A stretch of 64,000 nucleotides of DNA from Haematococcus lacustris (GCA_030144725.1 JASKMD010000024.1:6237897-6301896), one strand, 5' to 3'. Shown: positions 1 to 11,443, counted from the first letter of the stretch. Numbers and translations: made by a program. Notes: generated from the sequence alone by a model not told the origin.

Positions 1-538
1 CGTGCTGGCGCCAGTCGCCGTGCCTGTGGCACGATAGAGCGAGCCATGTTTGAGCGGGTTCAGCTTACATCAGTGTATGTGTGTCAGGCCAGTCTGGCCA
101 AGCGACCCCAGGGGGTGAGGCAGCATTACAGGGGTAGGCCGCCGCAGCCTCAGGGGCAGTGTCACGGACACAGGGGATCCTGAGCCTGAGCTGACGTGAG
201 CCTGAACAATTCACCTTGCTGGTGTCAAGGTGCGGCCACTGGCTACAGAACCGCTGCTCCCACAGCCTGCATCACTGTCATCGCTCCTGCTGCTGCCGCT
301 CCTCCTTACTCTCACGGGGGCTCACATAGATATAGCAAAAACCTTCAAAGAGGGAGAATCACCCACACCTCAACAGCCTGCAGGAGCTTGCTATCGTTGC
401 TATTGCTGTTGCTGTCCACTTTCCCAGCCACCGTTGCTCCCGCCCCCGCCCCTGCTGCTGCCCCCGCAGCCATACGTGGCTTCTTAGGAAAAAGAGCGTA
501 CCACCAAACAATGGCACCAGTGTATTGGATCGCCCTAC

Positions 539-3500
539 CTCATTGTTGACCAGTGGGGTCATGGTGACAGGGTCAAACATCCAGCCAGATTTAGTCCCCT
601 GCAGCATGCAGCCAGCCAGCCAGCAAGCCAGGTATGGCTGCATCAGTGCAGCAGGCGCAGGCTCTGGACCCAGGCCCCTGTGCCTGGGTGTCTGCCCCGC
701 CCCGGCACAACCCAGGCTGTGGCTGCTTGCGCCTGCTTGGCAGCCCCAGCTGCTGTAGAAATCATAATCTAGCTTTTGTATTTTTTCTGACGCTGGAGGT
801 GATGCAGAAAAGTGCAGTTGTGAAGAGGACTTGTAAAGATGGCTGGTGGATAGATGCCATGGGCAGAAAGAGTTGTGAAGACGTGGAATCCTTTATACAG
901 CAAATCGCCATGAAACGCAAAAAGGGCACGGGTGAGCTTAAGCAGAGAACAGCAAAGCAGAGACAAGCAAAAGAGACCGAGCACTCCAGGCCCAAAACCA
1001 GCAGCCTGCAGCACAGCAATGTGTACACTGCGCAATGCTTAAGCTATTGCTTATATAAGAGCATGTGTTTCATGTCAGTGTCCGTTGCCCCATCTTCAAC
1101 AAGGCGTGGGGGGACAGGAAATTCAATATTGATCCGGACACCGAATACATATCACAGATTACGTAGCCCCCTGTTGTAGAGGAGATATGCGCTGTGCCTG
1201 CCTGCTCCATTAGATTATATTGGATGGACACAATGTGCACATGGAGGTTCCTCCTATCACCCGATGCACATCATGCTGGCTGTGCATGTAGGCTCTTACC
1301 AGGGCTTGTATCATGGGCGTCAGCAGCTGTGAAAACACCACTGTGTCCTCCAAGCAGTTGATGACCTGCCAGCAGATGGAGTAGTCCGGGACGCCATCTG
1401 CAGCGAGCGCGATGATAACTAAGACACTGAGAATGGGAAATGAAGTGGAGGAGGAAGGTCTGAGAAAAGAGAAGCTCCCCCCTCTGGAGCTGGCGATGTC
1501 CATGCAATGATGGAGTTGCGCACCAGCATTGAAGTCTGACCCATTCATGGCACGCGCGATGGTGAGGAACTCGTCCCAGGTGCTGGGTGGACTGAGGTTG
1601 GCCATTGCAAACACATCCTTGCGGTAGTAGAGGGTGCTGACCTGCCGGCCACAGGTGCAGCACCAACCACAGGGATTTTATACGTACATGGACCTGACGG
1701 CAGCTGGGCTGAATGATGTCACTATGCAGTCAGCATGGAGCTGTAGGGTTTGACAGGCTCCAGGGTGATCAGGCCTGCTTTCAACCTGAACCACTTCCAA
1801 CCACTTTCAACCAGTAAAGCAGGTGTGGAAGCAGACCAGGGTGAAATTACATGATGACAGTGCGTGGGACTGCTGCGGCAGCTGCTGAAGCTGGAGGCGA
1901 GGCAGGTGTTTGTGACCCTCACTGCCCACCTTGCCAGCCAGAGGAATACCCGTGACTGTCCCGTTATACACAGAGCTGACCTGGCGGAAGTACCTGCAGC
2001 AGGGTGGCAGCAAGGCAGAAAAGCGCACTCAGTACCTCGCACCCTCTTGGCTGCACCGTACAGCTCACCCCTGGCTGCCACTACTAGGGGTGTGAGCTGG
2101 AGCCACACCTGATGAAGTCAGGCCAGTTCAAGCTAGCATCCGCTGCAATGTAGGTGTCCAGGGGTTCCACCATCCCGGCTTGCACCATGTCCACTGTCAT
2201 CACGGGGTCCAGGATCCTGGTCACACAACAGCCTTGCCAGGGCTCAGGCCTCCTGGTAACATCTGTCACCACCAGCTAGAATGCTCCTAGCTTGCCCATC
2301 GCCTGTCGCCCGTGCACTAACCCCCTCTGCCAGTTAGGCTGAGGCAGCACACCCTTGTCAGTCATTGGCCAACAGGTGTCAGAGTGTATGTCCAAAGGAA
2401 CTGGTAGTGTCTCAGGGATGGTGCTTGCGCAGACAGGTGTTCCCAACTGGTCACACAGACAACTGGTCACACAGCTGTGAAACGTCTGGCTGGAGGTCGT
2501 CAGTTGCGCACTCATACTGGGCTGGTCACACTGTTGTTGCTGCCACCTCCCCAGCCAAGGCTGCCCCTCCTCCCCGCCCATGCTGCTGCCCCTGCAGTTT
2601 TAGGTGGATCTGTGTTGACCCAGGGCGCCCTGATTTCAGCTTGTGTAGTAGGCAGGCAGGCAGACAGGTACATGATCACGCCTTAGCATTACCCACTGGG
2701 CTGATGAGGGTGGTGCTGCTCACACGGCTGCAGCTCACTCATTCAATCCGTCATAGTCAGCCGTGGAAACTCAAGTTGCTTGGGACGATCGCAGCCGTCT
2801 TAAAGCACATTGCACGATGAAGAAGCGGAAGGGCACTGCCAAGCAAAAGCAGAGCCTGGCAAAAAACATAGTTACGGAGGTACGTTGACGTGTCCCTAGC
2901 TCCACCATGCATTGTTGGCATTGATTGCATGCAGGGCGCCCCACACATGTGTCCTCATGCATGGGTTCATTTGCGCATGTGGCTGCCTTGGTTACATGTG
3001 CGCTGACATCAGCAGGTGACTGCCTTACCATCCATCGTAGGATCGCTGGCCATTAGAAGCTGTGTCCAACACCAGGCCCGGCAGGTCAGAGATCTCTGCG
3101 TAGTCCACAATCAAGGAATAACCTGGGCAGGGCATCCAGCAGGCCACAAGCATGTAAGAACCGACAATGCAGCGGGGACGAGTGGTTGTGCACCTAGTGG
3201 CATGTGGTGCCTGGAAAGCAGAGGCCCAGCTTGAGAAGGCTACAATTGCACAAATTGAACGAGGCGACACTAACCCATGCAGCAAGAGCCTGAGCAGCTG
3301 TGCAGCTGGAAGGACTGCACAGTACTGCCTGCCCTAGGCAAGGAGTAACAGCAGGGCCACAGGCTGGTCAATGACAGGCTGCTCAGGGCCCGGCAGCGGC
3401 TGCACCAGGCAGCAGAGGTTCATAGGGGCAATGATGGCTGGGCCCACAACCGGCCATCATAGCTGATCAGACGACATCAGGACTCACACATGTTCAGGTA

Positions 3501-4454
3501 CTCCTTGCCCAGGGCACTGTGCATCGACAGGGATACAGCTTTTAGTTTTGACAGGGAGTCTCACAAATGGGTCATTGGCATGGGGGTGTGCTATGGGGTC
3601 AAGGGTGACAACCAGTGATTCTTTTTTGTGTTTTCGTCTTCGTTTGCGTCTTCTTGACCGCGTTGGCTTCGTGCCATGTCCGAGTTACGCGCAAGGCGGG
3701 GCACAGCGATGGTGTTTGGAAGAATCCAGACTGAGTGGCTCGTAGGCCGCGAGATGTGGCTTGCGTAGTGTGGCTTGGTATATAATGATTATTGATTGAT
3801 ACATATTTCATTTTCGTAACCAGTCGTGACCAACCGCGTAATCAGCCATGTGATGGTCCAGGACCTTTCGTGACCAGCATCAGCCTGGCTGTTTTGAAAA
3901 AGAATCACTGGTGCCTACCCACAAGATGAAGGGAGACTACCAACAGGTCAACACCCTGGCAGGATATCTCATGCACGAAGAGGGGTGTTGATGCTTGATA
4001 GCTCGTACCTGTGATGTTGGTCCACTGCGACACTAGGCCTGGCAAGATGTCCATGTTTTGCATTGGAGACAAGATACGGAGAGGCTGCAAGATGGGTCCA
4101 GTGGCAGCAATGAGCATGGAAACCATGTGATGCCTTGGAGCGAACATCGCTCTGCACCCACTCTCAATGACTGGGATGGGATACCCAAGCAGCCATACAA
4201 AAGCCTTGTTAGGTTATTGTACTCCACTGCACCAAGAGATGGTACATTCGCTATCCTGCAAGGTGCATATGTACGACCCAGACGTAAGAGATGGCCTTCG
4301 AAGTTTCAGGTTCTAGTGCAGGGACTCACCTGAGGCCATCAAGAGACTTGCCAAGCAGAGCGAGACAGCTGCTGTCGGCGACGGGCTCCGTGCAGTTGTC
4401 TGCTAGTACGGACATGAGCATAGCAAACAGCACCAGAGCCGCTGTCCGGCGCAT
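539..4454 (-). CDS. Extracellular solute-binding (family 1) domain protein, 5' part, runs off left edge
   Basis: Probable exons (high to low): 4330-4454, a possible 10-nt microexon 4246-4255, 4009-4084, 3029-3122, 2109-2216, 1930-1993, 1524-1641, 1300-1397, 539-598; each has GT/AG borders and matching phase. The first exon starts MRRTAALVLFAMLMSVLA, a clear signal peptide. The rest reads like a bacterial ABC sugar-type periplasmic binding protein: LRILSPMQNMDILPGLVSQW (first strand), YDGW, MVEPLDTYIAADASLNW, SSVYNGTVTGIPL, LYYRKDVFA..PPSTWDEFLTIARAM, then FDPVTMTPLV. Chlorophycean algae carry such domains at the outer face of large membrane proteins, some fused to class III nucleotide cyclases (family knowledge). 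The cytoplasmic part would lie left of position 539, so any fusion partner is unseen. Domain call fairly sure; ligand unknown; the microexon is the weakest point. Confidence 0.72.
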
Positions 4455-4567
4455 ACTTCAAGAAACGAACCCTGCGGGTGCTCCACACAATCCCAGCCAT
4501 GGTCCGCGTTCATGTAGTAATTGTTTATAAATCACCGGCACAGCCCTCTTGTCCCTCACTAGGGCCT

Positions 4568-4647
4568 CCATTTGAGCCGGACCAGTAGTGGCCACTAGCA
4601 GCCACTAGCGGGAATACTAGTGGGCAATAGTAGCCCGACTCAAATGG
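4568..4647. repeat. Small palindromic element, copy 1
   Basis: Inverted arms CCATTTGAGCCGG and CCCGACTCAAATGG flank a short core rich in CACTAG. About 25 bp upstream (CTTGTCCCTCACTAGGGCCT) and the GTGTTAA just downstream are shared with a second copy at 55979-56054. Looks like a foldback/MITE-type element; no target duplication identified. Confidence 0.6.
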
Positions 4648-4803
4648 TGTTAAAGAGGAGACTCTAGCCAGCCACACAGGAAAAGGGACCCCCTTGCACA
4701 TATCGGCATGTTGTAAGCTGACCACTGTGACTTTCCAGACTTTCGAGTGTCAACCTAGTTCCTAACCCAACGACACAACTGTTGGAGAAGAAAGCACGTC
4801 ATT

Positions 4804-5075
4804 TAGGGTGGTTCCCCCCCAAACTAATATTAGTTCTCATATTAGCTCATATTAGCTCATGTTAGCTCCCGCTTTGCTCATATTAGCCCAAATTTGATCA
4901 TATCAGCTCCCGATCAGCTCATACCAGCTCCCGATAGCTCATATCAGCTCATAACAGCTCAAATCAGCTCGTCTAAGCTCCCGGTACTAGCTCCCGCCGC
5001 TTTAGCTAATATTAGCCCTGATATTAGCTAATGCGCCACTTTTGGCTCGAAGCTAATATTAGCGGACACACCCTA
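4804..5075. mobile_element. Non-autonomous hAT-like MITE with 8-bp target duplication
   Basis: The element begins TAGGGTGGTTCC and ends GGACACACCCTA, imperfect terminal inverted repeats. It is flanked on both sides by ACGTCATT (4796-4803 and 5076-5083), an 8-bp duplication as made by hAT transposases. Inside it is AT-rich and filled with diverged AGCTCATATTAGCTC-type units, with no coding capacity. It lies between the start of the solute-binding gene and the 3' end of the SDR gene, which converge on neither side. Confidence 0.8.
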
Positions 5076-5083
5076 ACGTCATT

Positions 5084-5545
5084 TCATTGAGTAGGCCTGT
5101 GGGAACATACTTTGGCGTAACCTAACTTTGCCTTGCAGTGCTGACTAGCCCAACCGGACCACCCCCTGGCAGCCCCACCCCCTCCCAGACCCAGCCCCGC
5201 GGCATTATATAGTATATATATTATTATATAGTATGGTACAATACTGCACTATAAGGAGTAACTTCAAAAGGGTGGAACTATAGATTAATTATATAATTCA
5301 CGAACTTCGCTGATTACTACGAGACTTTTCACGATGTTGGTGGGCATGGGACATCATTCCGAGGCAAACCGTGTACAAAAAACAATCCCTCAAAATCGCT
5401 AGTTGTGCACTGATTTGCGTGTGTGTCTGCCTGCCAGGTCCGATGCAGAAGGCACAACCTCCAGCGATCATGGCTCGACTGCTGTTGGCAGGGCTCATGA
5501 ACGATGTTAGACTGGCACTAGCTTGTGTGACGGCCATGGCATGTC
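5084..5545. other. Intergenic stretch, AT-rich patch, no gene seen
   Basis: Holds an AT-rich patch near 5200-5250 (TATATAGTATATATATT) and the presumed 3' untranslated region of the SDR gene. I saw no exon-like reading frame with splice sites and no TGTAA signal downstream of the SDR stop. Confidence 0.4.
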
Positions 5546-6656
5546 TTAGGCTGCCGAGCAGGTCGGCCAAATCTGCTCCAGCACCTGCGCAAAGGGGGTG
5601 GGTGGGCGGCCCAGCAGCAGGGCGAGGCGTGACACGTCCATGCTGATGTCCTGCGGGCTAGCGACGCCTCGAGCCACGCTGGCACTTGGTGCAGGCCTGA
5701 CCAGGGATGGGGAGTGGCCTCGGTGGCGAGCCACCTGCAGGCCATGAGGGGCTACACACATGGCAAGGCAGGGCAGCAGCCTCAGGCCTCATGGGGCCCT
5801 GCAGTCTCGCGGAACCCTCACACATGCCTAAGTGCAGCTGAGCCGGTCTAGCCCACCAAGGGCAATGGCAAGGCTGCTCAACCCATCCCACCGGCGTTGC
5901 AGCCAAGCAGATGGGTGGACAGGGACTGCAATGCAGTGCTGAACATGCAGCGTTCCTTTCCCCCCGTCACTGCTGCTGAGGGAGATGCTTTCCAAGGCCT
6001 GAGGAGGGTGTGTTCCTCTCCCCCATCACCCACCCCCCCTGGCCCACCATGAGCGCCATGTCCACGCGGCTCAGGCGGTCCGGTCCCCCCATGTTGAGCA
6101 CTGAAGGTAGCGTCAGGGGCCCTGTGCAGGCAGGGGGCACACACGCCATGAGCAGGCCAACCAACGCCTCGCCTGCACAGCTGCTGGTGGTGGACAGGCA
6201 GACGGGGTGGTTGCCTGCTGCTGCTGCTGCTGCTCCTGCTGCTTCTGCTGCTCCTGCTCCTGCTGCTCCTGCTGCTGCTGCTCCTGCTGCTCCTGCTGCT
6301 CCTGCTGCTCCTGCTGCTGGTGCTGCGGTTAGGCAGCAGTCTCAATGGCCTGGGCAAGCGTGCTTGGATGTCGGGCTGCTGCTCAAGCTGCAACTGCTGC
6401 TGAAATGTGAGCAGAGATCATGCCGTGTCTGTCCTGCCAATCATACAGCAACAGGTCACGAGTTGTGTGATGAGTGACGAGCCAGGTCACCATTAGGTGC
6501 ACTGGTAATGGTGGCCAGGGTGATGGCAATGCTGACGGGGTGGACCCACCAAAACAATCACCCGCCTCCCCACACTTTGCTTCTGCTCTCGCTTGGACCT
6601 GCCAGGCTGCCAGCTTCTGAACCACTGCCACAATGTCCTGCCCACGCAGCAGGAAG

Positions 6657-6691
<35 letters not shown>

Positions 6692-6709
6692 GCCTATGAG
6701 CAGCAGATG

Positions 6710-6742
<33 letters not shown>

Positions 6743-8425
6743 GCCTATGAGCAGCAGATGTGGCAGCAGCAGTACCATGACTGGGTGTGGCTGCAGACAA
6801 AGACCCACTTGCACATAAACAGGGCATCGCCACTCATCTTCAAAGAACGTGGTAGGCTGGCCTGAGGTCAGGGCGGCATCCTGGGCGAAAGCAGTACAGG
6901 CGGTGCAGGTCAGGCAGCATGTGCATGAGAGTAGGAGGGTGGTACAAGGGTGGTGGGGCCTGCAGCATGCGCAGCACATGCAGCAAGGACTAGACGACAG
7001 CTAGGCGGTAGCCCTGCTCAGTGGGGGCAGTCACACCTCGCTCACGCCTGTATCACACCCCGGCCACATCATTCTGTCACACTCATGATGGGCAGGCTGT
7101 TAGTGTGCACGCTGCATCCACCCAGTGCAGCCACAGACCTGTCACACCCATGTCACACCTGTCTCCTCCCAATCACACATCTCCATCACAGGTGGCAGGT
7201 GGCATGGCTGTGGCAGCGAATCGGTGCATGCATGAGTCCTTGTGCTCCATGCAGCTCCATGCAGCACACATGAACCTTACTGGCTCCAGCCACACCGAAG
7301 TCCATAGCCATGAGGGTCAGGGACACCCACGCAGGCCCCCTTGCTGCTTAAGCTCGGCCCTCCCCCTCTCCCTGCGGCCCGCACTCACCACAAACTGCAG
7401 GAAGAGGGTGCGTGTGAGGGGAGAGGCGGGCTGTGGGCCCACTATAATGCTGCTGCGCAGGCTGACGCTGCGTGGCCACTGGGACTGCAGGCACACAGCG
7501 TCATCACCATCACCATCACCCCACCACCATCATCACCATCACCACCACCACCATCATCACCATCACCACTACCACCATCACCACCATCACCACCATCACC
7601 ACCATCACCATCATCATCACCACCACCACCATCATCACCATCACATGATGTTTGTCAAACATAAAGTCGCAGCAGTCTCAGCACACACTGCAGACAGCAG
7701 ACTCAGCCTGAACGCGAATACAAGTCAGCAACCACGGGGCCTATAGACCCATAGGCATCAAACATGTTCGTGTGTGAACCCTAGTCATTTGAGATACGCC
7801 TGTCCAGGCGCAGGACCGCTTGTTATGGCCAGCCTGGAGCCAGCAATTGAGGGCACCAATGCGAAGCCTCATGTGCGGGACCTCAAGTGGCAACCCAGTA
7901 CAAGTGGTATAAGGCGCTAGTGCAGGGCCTCATGTGGCACCCCTGGGTGACCAAGCCACCTCTGGGGACCTTGGCAATGGGTGGACAGGGACTGCGATTC
8001 AGGAGGCCCCATGGCGCCCAATCGGCTGTGCTGCCGGCCACACTGAGCAGCGGCTTCGACCCTGGGCTGTAAGAAGCTGCGAGACCGAGCACCCAAGGTC
8101 CAGGCTCAGCAGCCTGTAGATGTGTGCAATGAGCACTGTCCAGGCTGTTGCTCACAAAGGGGCATGTATGCCATGCCAACTTCTATCGCCCCACCTTTGA
8201 AAGGGGGTGGGACAGGGAACAAGGAATCGACCCGGACAACAAATCCGAATACCAGATAACACAGCCCCTAGATGTAGGGGAGATGTGTGCTGCTGACCTG
8301 GATGAGCTGCTCTGCCTCGAGCTTGCTCCTGCCATAGGCATTGACAGGTCTGCAGGGGTCGGTCTCCTTCCAGTGAGGCCGGGAGCCGTCATAGACCTGT
8401 AGTGCACACCAGGCACACCAGGCAC

Positions 8426-8456
<31 letters not shown>

Positions 8457-10370
8457 TATACACGGCATCTATCATCATCATCAGCTATGCATCATCATCT
8501 ATACACAGCATCTTTCATCATCTATACACGGCATCTATCATCATCATAAGCTATGCACGGCACGTTTGGCGACCACCATATTGTAGTGATGTGCTGCTTG
8601 TGTTGACAGGGTAGTCGCGTAGGGATAGTCCAGGCGTGCCATGCTTCACATTACATGTCACTGCACACGCTGCAGATGCGCAGCATGGGCATGAGCATGG
8701 GTGATACCGTCCATGTCCCACTAAGCTGGGTCAGCGGTGTAGCCAGATTTGAAATGCCGGGTGGTCTTTGCTCAGGTTCTGAAGGAGGAAGGGAGGCTGC
8801 AGATGAGGCTGCAGATGAGGGCTGCAGATCAGGCTGCAGATGAGGCTGCAGATGAGGCTGCAGATGAGGCTGCAGATGAGGCTGCAGATCAGGCTGCAGA
8901 TCAGGCTGCAGATCAGGCTGCAGATCAGGCTGCAGATCAGCCCCTCAGCTGGTCGGTGCTCTACCTGGTCAGTGCTCATGTGCAGCAGCAGCGCAGTGAT
9001 GCCCCGCTCAACCTGTTGCTGCTGCAGCTGGTGCAGAAGGCCAGCTGGCACATTAATCGCCCTGGAGGCAGGCGAAAGACAGGCCAGGAGAGGTGTGTGT
9101 TGGAGCACCACGCACCCCGCTTCGCCCGCCCCACCCCACCCTACCCCACCCCACCTCGCCTCGCCCTGCTCCAAACCTCCTGCTTACTTTGTCCCTGACC
9201 GGCAGCTTCCCTCCTCCAGCCCCTGCACAGCACCTGCCTCTCCACACCTGGTTGCCTGCTCATCCTTCTCGCAGGCAGCAGGCTGGGACAGCGCTGCCGT
9301 GTTCACCACCACCTGGAAGGGCCCGTGCCTGGAGAACAACTCAGGCAGCGACAAGCGTGTGGCTGCATAGTCAGCCCCTGGAGCAGCGGGTAAAGCAAGC
9401 TCCAGCTCTGCTCCTTCTGCTGCTGCTGCTGCTGCCGCTGCTGCTGCTGCTGGCGCTGCCGCCTCTGCTGCTGCTGGCGCTGCCGCTGCCGCCTCTGCTG
9501 CTGCTGCTGCTGCCGCCACTGCTGCTCCTGCTCCTTTTGCTGCTGCTACCTCTGCCCCCGCCCCTGCTGCTGGCCCATTTGATGCCTCTTGGGCTGAGGT
9601 CCATGTCAGGTTCACCTGAAGCCAAGTCAGGCATGAAGGCATCAGGGAGGAGAAGCTTAGAGCTAAGGCTTGCGGCTCGATCAGATAGAGCTATACACAC
9701 TGATCATGGCCAGCGCAGGGTTGGCCCTTTTCACTGCCAATGGAGCCCGGCAGGGCTGTGGTGGGGGCTGCTGCATACAGTACTGCACCTGGCAGCCAGT
9801 TGCCCCTGCGAGCGGACATGCCGGGGGGGTCCTGTGATATGTAAAGTACACCTGCAGTGCACTTTACGCAGCAAGTCAGGGTTGCGTCGGTAATGGAGCG
9901 AAACATGCACACCAAACGGAGCACGCAGGCAAGACTCAAAGCAAGCTTTGGGATTCAACCCCTGGCCTCAGCTAGGCAATTGTATAACACTCCCTCCCTC
10001 CCTCCCTCTATAACACTCCCGCCAAAGCCTCCCCATGGGTGCTACAGTGCCACCGCTTGGGGCCTGCATGGTCCTTCATGGGGCATGCCGCAACACAACC
10101 CAACACACTGATGACACAAACCTATCCTGGACCTTCATACACCCTGTCCGGCAAGCTTTGTCAGGCTTCAGCTCAGGAATAAGTGCATGTCTCATGTGTA
10201 ATCGGGAAACTAGCAACACGGCAAGTATTCCAGCTGCACTTGCACATGGTCTGGTGCGATGTGGCTTTCCAGCATGAATGGTTACATCGCACCTGGTAAG
10301 TGGCCGACAGCTGGGCCGCGAGAAATTGCCCTAAATATCCGCTGCCCCCCGTAACGAGTACCTTGGTCAT
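5546..10370 (-). CDS. RmlD/MAT2B-like extended short-chain dehydrogenase (SDR), complete nine-exon gene
   Basis: Exons 10293-10370, 9248-9615, 8965-9061, 8298-8396, 7389-7484, 6809-6880, 6562-6637, 6048-6121, 5546-5734 join in phase to 382 residues. It opens with the Rossmann motif [14 protein letters not shown] (GxxGxxG). Next come [17 protein letters not shown], the active-site stretch HMSTDQVYDG, and the catalytic YxxxK in [12 protein letters not shown]; then [41 protein letters not shown] and the C-terminal [15 protein letters not shown]. This is the architecture of plant and animal proteins related to dTDP-4-dehydrorhamnose reductase and to MAT2B, the regulatory subunit of methionine adenosyltransferase. 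Exon 2 carries an alanine-rich insert of about 55 residues encoded by a GCT/GCC run between two conserved blocks. The exon 7 donor (6562) was chosen by phase and could be 6599. Enzyme or regulator cannot be decided from sequence. Confidence 0.85.
5837..5953 (+). pseudogene. Fanzor/TnpB-like 3' fragment, decayed, in SDR intron 8
   Basis: Plus-strand reading gives [10 protein letters not shown] then [15 protein letters not shown], collinear with the copy at 28754-29116 but with an in-frame stop just upstream and loss of similarity after NMQR. DRDxNAAxN is the last RuvC motif (catalytic Asp) region of TnpB and Fanzor proteins. It is antisense to the host gene and confined to its intron. Confidence 0.55.
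6225..6325 (+). repeat. GCT/CCT triplet tract in SDR intron 8
   Basis: An imperfect (TGCTGCTCC)n tract between exons 7 and 8 of the SDR gene; reads as Ala/Pro or Ser/Arg in different frames. No sign of selection. Confidence 0.7.
6657..6772 (+). repeat. CAG triplet repeat with a duplicated 55-bp unit
   Basis: Two CAG runs (about 11 and 9 units), each followed by the same CATGCCTATGAGCAGCAGATGTGG block. Lies in SDR intron 6 between exons at 6637 and 6809, just upstream of exon 7. Confidence 0.75.
7499..7643 (+). repeat. CAC/CAT triplet tract
   Basis: About 145 bp of CAC, CAT and ACC triplets, giving poly-His or Ser/Pro in plus frames. It sits within 15 bp of the 3' splice site of SDR intron 4 (exon 5 begins at 7484), so on the transcript it is GATGGTGATG-type sequence. 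Confidence 0.8.
7916..8117 (+). pseudogene. Fanzor/TnpB-like 3' fragment, decayed, in SDR intron 4
   Basis: Contains [10 protein letters not shown], a diverged DRDCDS at the expected RuvC-III position, and [14 protein letters not shown] matching the GYKRLRDKPPKAQ tail of the 28754-29116 copy. Frame changes between the pieces and a stop before the tail show it is dead. Antisense to the SDR gene. Confidence 0.5.
8424..8561 (+). repeat. CAT triplet and 40-bp imperfect repeats
   Basis: A (CAT)n run followed by three imperfect copies of ATCTATACACGGCATCTATC separated by CATCAT. Lies in SDR intron 3, close to exon 4. No coding role seen. Confidence 0.75.
8788..8942 (+). repeat. 12-bp tandem array GGCTGCAGATGA / GGCTGCAGATCA
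   Basis: Roughly 12 units in two blocks: mainly GATGA variants, then a run of GATCA variants ending in GATCAGCCCCTCAGC. It abuts the 5' splice site of SDR intron 3 (exon ends at 8965). A shorter relative occurs at 11058-11130. Confidence 0.8.
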
Positions 10371-10589
10371 GCGGCCGACTGCCAGAATAGTCTGTTCTTC
10401 GATGCAAGTTCAAGCGTAGTGCCGGCGTGCCCATGGGTAGTCACATGTATGCAATACAATACTTATAGATGCGTCCGACTGACGTAAACTAAAAGGCTTT
10501 TGAAAGGTGATCATTGGTCCACTGGACATCTAGGAGAGATGATGTTACATGCGCGAGATAGGTCTATACACCAGGGTTCAAACCACGAC

Positions 10590-11023
10590 CAGTGATGGGT
10601 AATACATGTATCGATACAGGAAAAAACGTGTATTTTCTGTATCGATACAATACAGCGATACAGAGGCAACATGTCACGCGGGAAAGGAGCAGCTAGGAGC
10701 AGCGCAACCAGTCTCGCAGCCTGTCCTTGATGTCTGGGCAGGACGGCGACGTCGGAAAGTCAGGGCCTCCCAACTTTGATGTTCTTGCATGTAAAGCCGG
10801 CACATGCGACCGGCTGCTCCGGGAGCAGGCCGATGGCTTTAGCCCCGCGCGGCATTGCTTTAGCGCGGACTCTAGTTGTGGCAGCAGCCAGCAGCTGCTT
10901 CTAAGGCATCGACGCAACTTGCCGGCCAGCACTTGTATTTTTTTAATACGATACGTGTTTTCTTGTATTATACAAAAAATACGTATCGGTATCGATACAC
11001 GTATCTTGTATTACCCATCACTG
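10590..11023. mobile_element. Non-autonomous hAT-like element, 434 bp, with 8-bp target duplication
   Basis: Starts CAGTGATGGGTAATAC and ends GTATTACCCATCACTG, near-perfect terminal inverted repeats; subterminal GTATCGATAC palindromes occur at both ends. The flanks repeat ACCACGAC exactly (10582-10589 and 11024-11031). No transposase is encoded inside. It lies between the first exon of the SDR gene and the next minus-strand gene. This is the cleanest hAT signature in the window. Confidence 0.88.
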
Positions 11024-11443
11024 ACCACGACCACCTTCGTGCCGGCCACATCACCATATGCAAGAGGGGGCTGAGGGGCTGATAGCTGAGGGGCTGATCC
11101 TGCAGCCTCATCTGCGGCCTCCCTTCCTCCTTCAAAACCTGAGTATTGGCGACCAGCCCCAGGGTGGGGGGCGACCGGCACCAGCAGCTACGCCACCAGC
11201 CAACAGGGGGCGGAGGAAGAGTGTTGGTTTTGCTGAGCTCCACTTTCCTTGTCCCCAGCTAAAGGTTGGACAGGAGTAGGGGACTATGCCACATTGTTAC
11301 ATTGATGTTGGGCAACGATGGTCGGGTGCAGATGTTGCTGCTGTTGCTGCTGACCTGAATGTGAACCATGCACTGCAGCACAGCCTCATCCCCTGTGCCA
11401 TGCATGGTACCGCATGGACCCTGGCTACCGACCAGCAACGAAC

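Noticed and set aside
7021..7746. 241-codon plus-strand ORF with a His-rich stretch (metal-binding protein?)
   Set aside because: The His run is a CAC/CAT microsatellite, and the ORF overlaps a confirmed minus-strand exon (7389-7484).
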